DNA of 64,000 nucleotides from Magicicada septendecula (Eukaryota > Arthropoda > Insecta > Hemiptera > Cicadidae), in NCBI GenBank assembly GCA_034769895.1, contig CM068367.1, positions 114,560,654 to 114,624,653 on the forward strand, read 5' to 3'. Made by a program: the position numbers and the translations under genes. The notes beneath the pieces are model-generated. The model was not told the DNA's origin. It saw only the letters and a list, made by a program, of their open reading frames with translations, and searched no databases. This document shows positions 57,641-64,000 of the stretch, piece after piece. Each line of letters opens with the position of its first letter. Within the stretch, counting starts at the first letter, position 1.

Positions 57641-59606
57641 ATAACTAAGTAATGAAAGTTAATATAGGAGTCAAAATACTAAAAAGAACAACACATATCT
57701 TGGTAACTCGCGTTTTATTCTTATGGGTTTTTACTTATAATGATTGATGACTTTGTTTAGTGTTTATTTATGCGTGCGTGGGCTCGCGGTTTAGCATGTT
57801 CGATGTGTGGGAGAAGAAACTGCTTGGGCGAGAAATAATCCGAAGCTTTCTTATGCCGAGAAACATCTTCATACCATTGGAAGTTCCTTTCGAAACAACG
57901 ACTGTATTGTATTCGAATATGAAAAAAAGTATTCTTTACATGCATAAAGGTGCCACGCAAGTGGAGAACGCTGACGCTGTTCATGCATAATTCAGAACAC
58001 AACAGTTTTATTTTAACGGCGGCTGAATAGCATACGGCGACGCCCTTAACGTTTTCCCCAACATTCTTAGAGGGTGGGCTCAGTGGGTGGGTCTCCAAGT
58101 TCAGTTCTTGCGGTTTACTGTCAAGGCGAAAGCAGTTGACCCTCCTAAATGTACTGTGCTACTAAACAGTCTGACTTGTAATTACGGATAGTGACGATAC
58201 TATTGGGTATTGCACATTTTAACCATAAACGAAGTGATAAATTATTTTCGAGGTTAAACCACCGGGCTGCATGGTTGTCATTCCTTCTCAACACCGACTG
58301 GATTTATTAATCTTTACATCTGCTAATTGCGAATATAATATATTCACGTGATGGTCTCTATTTGTATGCACAACTAGTGAAAATCTGTACTCGTGTAGAC
58401 GAATACTTTTTCATAAGTATGTTACATTTTCTTTAAAGTAATATTGATCGTTCATTACATTTTCTGTCATAGCGAAAGCATACACCCCAGCAACTAGTCA
58501 ACGAGTACGTTTTTGATTTAAAACCATGATGATTTATCAGTTTGTGATGTGTCTACCGACCATATGAAAACCATCTAATACAAATACACAGTATACAGTT
58601 CAATAGCATACAGTATACAAATAGTAATAGTATACGGTATACACAGGAGTATATTCATAGGCTTTTAAAAAGTTAAATGTGATTGTTAACCTCGGGTTTT
58701 TAATTTTAACAGGAGTGTGTTTATCTATTAATATTTAAATATGTTAACAAATTTAGTGCTATTTTTCAATTATTTTCTCATTATTGCTAACTTTGAGCAA
58801 CACATATTACGAGATTTTCCTACATATATAATGTTTTCGTATACACTACAAGATTTTCACGTATATTTATCATTTATTTATGACAAAAAATTCCTTATTA
58901 AATGTACTGGTATTAAATAAAGTTTGTCATTTACTTATTCTTAATGTAACATGTGGGGGAGATTTAATTCAACGCTGATAATCGTTCTTAGAAGATGTGA
59001 ACCCTAACCACACGGTCGACCCCTTAACAATATGTTTTAAAAGTCCGCAGTTCACAAGTTTATATTTAGTTACGGTCTGTATTTGCTAATATTATATCAG
59101 TAATCGTATCCGAAAATCCGTACATGGAAAATGTAATACATTCCCTAAACTAACCACTGATTTGAACGTTCGCTTCAAATGAACACGTGTAACACTACAT
59201 AACAAGGCGATCAAATTCCCTTTATGTGTGTGTGTGTGTGCGCGCGTGCGCGCGTGTGTGTCGAGTGTCCTGGTACATATGTACATAGAGAGAGAGAGAG
59301 ACGTAGGAATTCAGTTCAAGAGGCGTCTAACAGCGGGTACTACAAAGGAGTTTACCTTACTCCGAAGCCTTGTTAACTTCTCCCGGTGAGGTACACTTCA
59401 GTGACATATGGAGCGTGTATATGATAACAAAACCGACGAAACCGCACACTAGGCAAACAAAAGTCACTTTTAGTTATCCCAAACTCTATACAACGACTAA
59501 ACACCCTTCTGTTCACAGTACAAAAAATACAGAACTTCAAGCTGAAAAAGACACGATTCGTAGACAGTGAAAGGGTTTCGTTGTTCTGATAGCAACTAGT
59601 TATTGT
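57641..59606. other. Anonymous DNA with short GT/GC and GA tracts
   Basis: No gene recognised. A GT/GC alternating tract is at about 59225-59262 and a short GA tract at 59288-59301. A 113-codon minus-strand frame (57757-58098) and its plus-strand partner have no recognisable motif. Confidence 0.45.

Positions 59607-59665
<59 letters not shown>
59607..59665 (-). repeat. (ATC/GAT)n tract forming the LINE 3' tail
   Basis: About 19 uninterrupted TCA units. On the minus strand this is a (GAT)n run directly after the LINE 3' end, so it probably began as the element's terminal simple repeat and then expanded. Confidence 0.9.
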
Positions 59666-60480
59666 TTTTTTCTTCTTAGGTTTTAGGTTTTAGCGGCCTG
59701 TTCCTATTCCACAGTCCATCTTTTCTTAGGGCTACCAACTTCTCTTCTGTCCCTAGGGTTGTAATCCTCGCCATCTTCGGTATTCTACTTTCTTCCATTC
59801 TATTAATGTGTTGAATCAATTTTCTTCTTCATTCTTTAATCCTTTCATTAACTGCGAAAATATCTAAATGACTTCTTACATCTTCATTTCTTATATGATC
59901 TCGTCTATTACACCTTTTAACTGATCTCAGAAATTTCATTTCTGCTGTGTGTATCTTCTGATCATCTTTTTTCTTTATAACAAGTTTCAGAACCATTCAG
60001 TAGTGTAGGTATTGCCACTGTTTTATAAAATTTTATTTGCGTTTCTTTTCTACATTTATGTCCCAACGTTCTCCAAATCGTTCCATATATTCTTGTGAAA
60101 TTCGTCACTTTATTTTCTATATCTCTATCTTGATCATAAGTAACGTCACATCCAAGATAGTTGAAATGTCTTACTTGTTTTATGCATACGTTGTGTATGC
60201 ATATTTTGGTCCGAAGCGGTTCATTTCCTATAAAGGCAAATATAAATTTCTGAAGTGGCGAATATAGCTTGCTCATCCGCGAAGAGAATGGGTTTTAAGC
60301 TTTTATTTCGGTGGATTGTTCAGGTGATTGTTCTTTCCATTTTTTTAGGAGATCATCTAGATAAAGGTTAAAAAGTAATGGTGACAGACAACAACCTTGT
60401 CTTACGCCTTGTTTTTTTTTTTCAATCGGGATAGATTCTTCTCCGTCGTCTATGATTATCGCGGTGTCTATGTAAACTAT
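59666..60480 (-). pseudogene. LINE ORF2 fragment with RT motif and 3' end, minus strand
   Basis: Reading down from about 60420: GVRQGCCLSPLLFNLYLDDL, then LKPILFADEQAIFA (the FADD catalytic box, here FADE), a deletion, then the open frame 60276-59962 with VRHFNYLGCDVTYDQDRDIE, RIYGTIWRTLGHKCRKETQI and IAIPTLLNGSET-type residues. Beyond a frame change come EMKFLRSVKR, IRNEDVRSHL, HINRMEESRIP and a degenerate GRPR region. The G-x-RQGC-LSP and FAD(D/E) motifs are the palm of a LINE reverse transcriptase. The second catalytic Asp of FADD is Glu, and parts are missing, so it is inactive. It ends in a (GAT)n tail at 59607-59665. Same lineage as 52480. Confidence 0.8.
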
Positions 60481-63400
60481 TTATGGCCTGAACTAGGTGT
60501 TGTGGTAACTAATTATGGTTAAAACAAAAATCAGGAAGTTTTTAAGAAGAGTACCTTGTGTACTTATCTTACAGGAGTGAAATGTGTATGCGTGAGTTTA
60601 ACTTATGGTTCACTTGTATGTTTGGTTTTTACAATTACCACGATCACCGTCTTATCTGGCAGGAGTATATCTAAATCAAACGTCAACAGTTGTATCTCAA
60701 TCTTCAGGAAGATGAATTGGCTCCTCGGGTGGAAATCCAACCTATCGATAAGTAATAAATTATTATTATACAAACCGAGTTAAAACCTGACTGGCCCTAC
60801 GGTCTCCAGCTACAGAGATACTCCTTTCTACAAGTTTAAAAATCACTCAATGATTTCGATCAGAAGTTATGAAAGCTTTAGTAGATGCCCTATGGTATGC
60901 AATAAGAATCTTCACATGAATCTAGAAGTACCATTCAAAAAGGACAAAATCTATAGACTTCCAACTAAATTACAGTCGTCAAATAGGAAATCGCGAAGAT
61001 GGGTTATAGGACAATAATATATCCTCGGTTCGGATAAGAGAAGGCTCCGCTGAAGATTTGTGCAACCTTGAATACAATATTCTACATTGAGAAACATCAG
61101 TGGATGTTTTCTTTATAAGTCTAACTCATATGTGTAATTTACTTAATAGGCCTACTTTGAATCAAAGGAGATCCTTGACAATAAAAAAATTTACAGGCAC
61201 TGCACAAATGCACTGCACAGAGAAGGGCATTGAAAATGGTTCAATAAATCTAAAAAATACATATATTTATGTTCATTCACCAATCAATGAATTCATTCTT
61301 CATTTACCAATGTACAGATTATAAGTTAAATGTAGTCGCATTCATAAGCGAAGTTTTATATGTATACTACGTTATTGACAACAAAGAAGTAGTTTCTACG
61401 GAAACTCACCGGTTCCCATTTTCAATAACGCACCAGCGAACGGCCGCAAATGTGCGACACGTCCTTATAAACATTTTCAATGTTAATAAATTGTTTCGGC
61501 GTACTTGCTGAAAATGTTACCTGACGTTAACTTCTGAAATATATATTACTGCATTGGCCTTCAGTTGCGGAGTAACGCAGAACTCTTAAGAAAGAAAATG
61601 CAAAACTGCTCAGACAAAAGTAGCGCTGTTTGGCAACAAAAACAAATTAACACTGTGACATTACAAAAAATTAATAGCGAGAAATCCAACATCCTCGTGA
61701 TAACGATAAGGTTTTCGTGATTTTGCTATCCACTCATCATAAAATTAAAACTTCTACTCACACACAACTGTCAATTAATACCAGATTACAATAAAACTAT
61801 CTACCTCAAGACATAAAAAGTTGAAAGTAACAGGATTAGAAATGAAAGTAAAGTAACGCAAAAATTAGAAATAGAATACAAAATGAAGATGATTGTTTAA
61901 AATGCTGCTTTGGGTATAAAACATAGTGAACTTTACAGTCAAAAAAATCCAAATAATCCTATTATTCACAAGTATCTACAATTATCGCTGTGTAAATGAC
62001 CCATACATGTATGTATGAATAGTTAAGTAAAAGAATTGGAGATACGAAAGAGGACAGAAACTCTGGACTATCGAAAAACGAATTAAGGAAATATAAATTG
62101 AACACTTTTAAAAATTTAACAGCTAATAAAGTAGGTAGCATGTTTGTAGATAAATGACTGTATGTTTGTATGATAGTTAAAATAGTTCTAAATAAATATG
62201 AATAAACAGAGCCATTTAAAGCTTTTCCCAGCACATCAGATTAGATTAGGAAACCTTAGTATGACCATCAATATAATAGCCTAATTGTATCCATCATATA
62301 CGATTGGAAAAACTTGAAGAACTGTTTTGTAAGAAACTCATCAATATTTGTCGCATTATGTGTACACAATAATAAATAAAATGATACAATTACCAGAAAA
62401 CATCGTACTTAATATCGTAGCAAATATGAACAAGACGTCTGCCAACAGTGAAAAGTAGGTCGCAACACAAGAAAGAAGACATCAGCGAAGTGTCACCAAG
62501 TGCCATTGACACCGTCTGCGCTACGAGCTCATACATAAGTATTAAGTATTTAGTGTAACAAACGAATAGTTTATTTGTCGAGAACATTGTTAAACGAAAT
62601 TCTTGTGAGAGCAGGATCAATTGTGGAGCGTAGTATCACGTAATTATGTACATATAAATTCCTGTCCGCTTAAAGGTGTATATAATATCAAGGTCTAGAC
62701 AGCTTCAAGCTGTTAACAGGAAGCAACACAGGAAGCGAAGAAAAATAATAGGTATTAAACGCAAATAATAAATAACTATGACTAAATGGAACACAAAATA
62801 CAACAGCGTACACTCAAGGATGCAAAAGTACTATAACAATACATAACCGCCATACAACGAAGGGAAGTAAAAACGGGAACACATGTAGTCACAGAATACA
62901 TTTGAACAAACGCCGTCGTGGAAGGTTAATGACCACAAAGCAGTTTTTTGTGGTCAGTTATTACCATCAGTATGAACAACAGAAGAGCTAAATCAATACT
63001 ATTTGATACAGTTAACTGGACGTGTATGAATACTTGCGTGCGAGCGCACACTGCACTCGCGCCATCGCGGCACAAAACACAGATACAGTAATTACCGCGA
63101 TACTCACCCACACGGCGACGTTTCCAATTATTTATTTATGGATTTTGGTAGCAACAAAAACAGAAACACAACAACTGAAAATTCCAAACAGAAGGGTTTT
63201 AAACGCTGAAATTCCGCGCTCGCATTTTTTAACCCTTAAAATCTCCCCGGTGACGAATGAAAAAAAAATAAACAGTGGCTTATGGACTGACCGCATGTGA
63301 ATGTCGATAAACAATCGTCAGGAGAATCGGCAGCACGTAGAGCTTCCGTATTGATTTACGATTAAACGAGCGTTCCACCCTCGGATTGAGACCTTGTGTA

Positions 63401-64000
63401 TGTGTAAGTTACTGCCGGGAGGCTATGCTGGTGTGGCGAGTAAACGTCCCCAGGTATCAAACGGTTGTGTACATGACGATATAACGTTTGAAAGTCAGGC
63501 GTTTTATAAAGAGAATACAAAAATCTCACATGCTAATTGGTATTTACTATGTTAATACTGTTAGGTGGATTGCGATCATTGATGTTCAAGCTCATTTCAA
63601 CACCAGAGAAAATAAAACACTCATGTTTTGTTAAACACTTTTATCCAAATTGCATTTAACGTAAGGTCGTTCTTCACATTTGCGGTAGTTCACTGTGGAC
63701 GATAACAATAAAAATAACAGCAACGAATTGCAGTAAATAACAAATGAAACTCTCTTATAACATACCGATAACCAAACCTTCCAACCATTTTTCTCTCTAA
63801 ACAGCAGAATTTGGTAAGCAATTAACTCGTACCTCCATTTATGCTTTTCTTAATCACGACCCACGTTAACATTAACGTAAGAATTCTGATGACATCATAG
63901 TTGTCTCAGTATTTTGAAAAAAATTAAAGAATACACTGGAATGCGAAATGCGGAATGTACAGTGTACACCTTAATATTCTTATTTTATTAGCTATTATGT
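60481..64000. other. Anonymous AT-rich DNA
   Basis: No gene, RNA gene or repeat relative recognised. Open frames are below 95 codons and without motifs. Confidence 0.45.

Overview
The window looks like nuclear DNA from an animal with a large, repeat-rich genome, most probably an arthropod and likely an insect. By eye it is AT-rich, full of microsatellites, and it carries decayed pieces of animal-type LINE, Tc1/mariner-like, Ginger-like, PIF/Harbinger-like and Gypsy-like elements. No prokaryotic gene organisation is present. I found no host protein-coding gene, rRNA, tRNA or CRISPR array that I can defend. Almost every open frame is short and either falls in low-complexity DNA or belongs to a broken transposon.

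The dominant feature is one young LTR retrotransposon at 35621-47487 (about 11.9 kb, + strand). Its LTRs are very long (3962 and 3376 bp) and nearly identical apart from one 587-bp length difference. The roughly 4.5-kb interior holds only a gag gene, split over three overlapping frames, followed by about 1.9 kb of non-coding DNA with a 92-bp hairpin-containing tandem array. There is no protease, reverse transcriptase, RNase H or integrase, so it must borrow pol from another element. The 3' end of each LTR repeats a block that looks like an LTR end plus primer-binding site. The same reiterated blocks occur in reverse orientation at 9330-9510, at one end of a 3.1-kb stretch (9330-12434) that I interpret as an older solo LTR of a related family.

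Layout: 1-1.6 kb, a defective cut-and-paste element with TGT...ACA ends and a Cys-rich integrase-tail remnant. 1.6-9.3 kb, anonymous AT-rich DNA with microsatellites and a near-perfect foldback hairpin (5283-5420). 9.3-12.4 kb, the antisense solo LTR. 12.4-23 kb, anonymous DNA with a LINE tail, foldback copies, a roughly 190-bp tandem repeat and a pair of related dispersed repeats. 23-24.3 kb, a LINE tail and a broken Tc1/mariner-like transposase. 24.3-35.6 kb, anonymous DNA with two or three LINE fragments and a Penelope/hammerhead-like hairpin. 35.6-47.5 kb, the young retrotransposon. 47.5-64 kb, LINE fragments on both strands, a PIF/Harbinger-like MITE and a Gypsy gag remnant.

The genes do not form a pathway. 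The window records repeated transposon insertion and decay, with one recent insertion in the middle.
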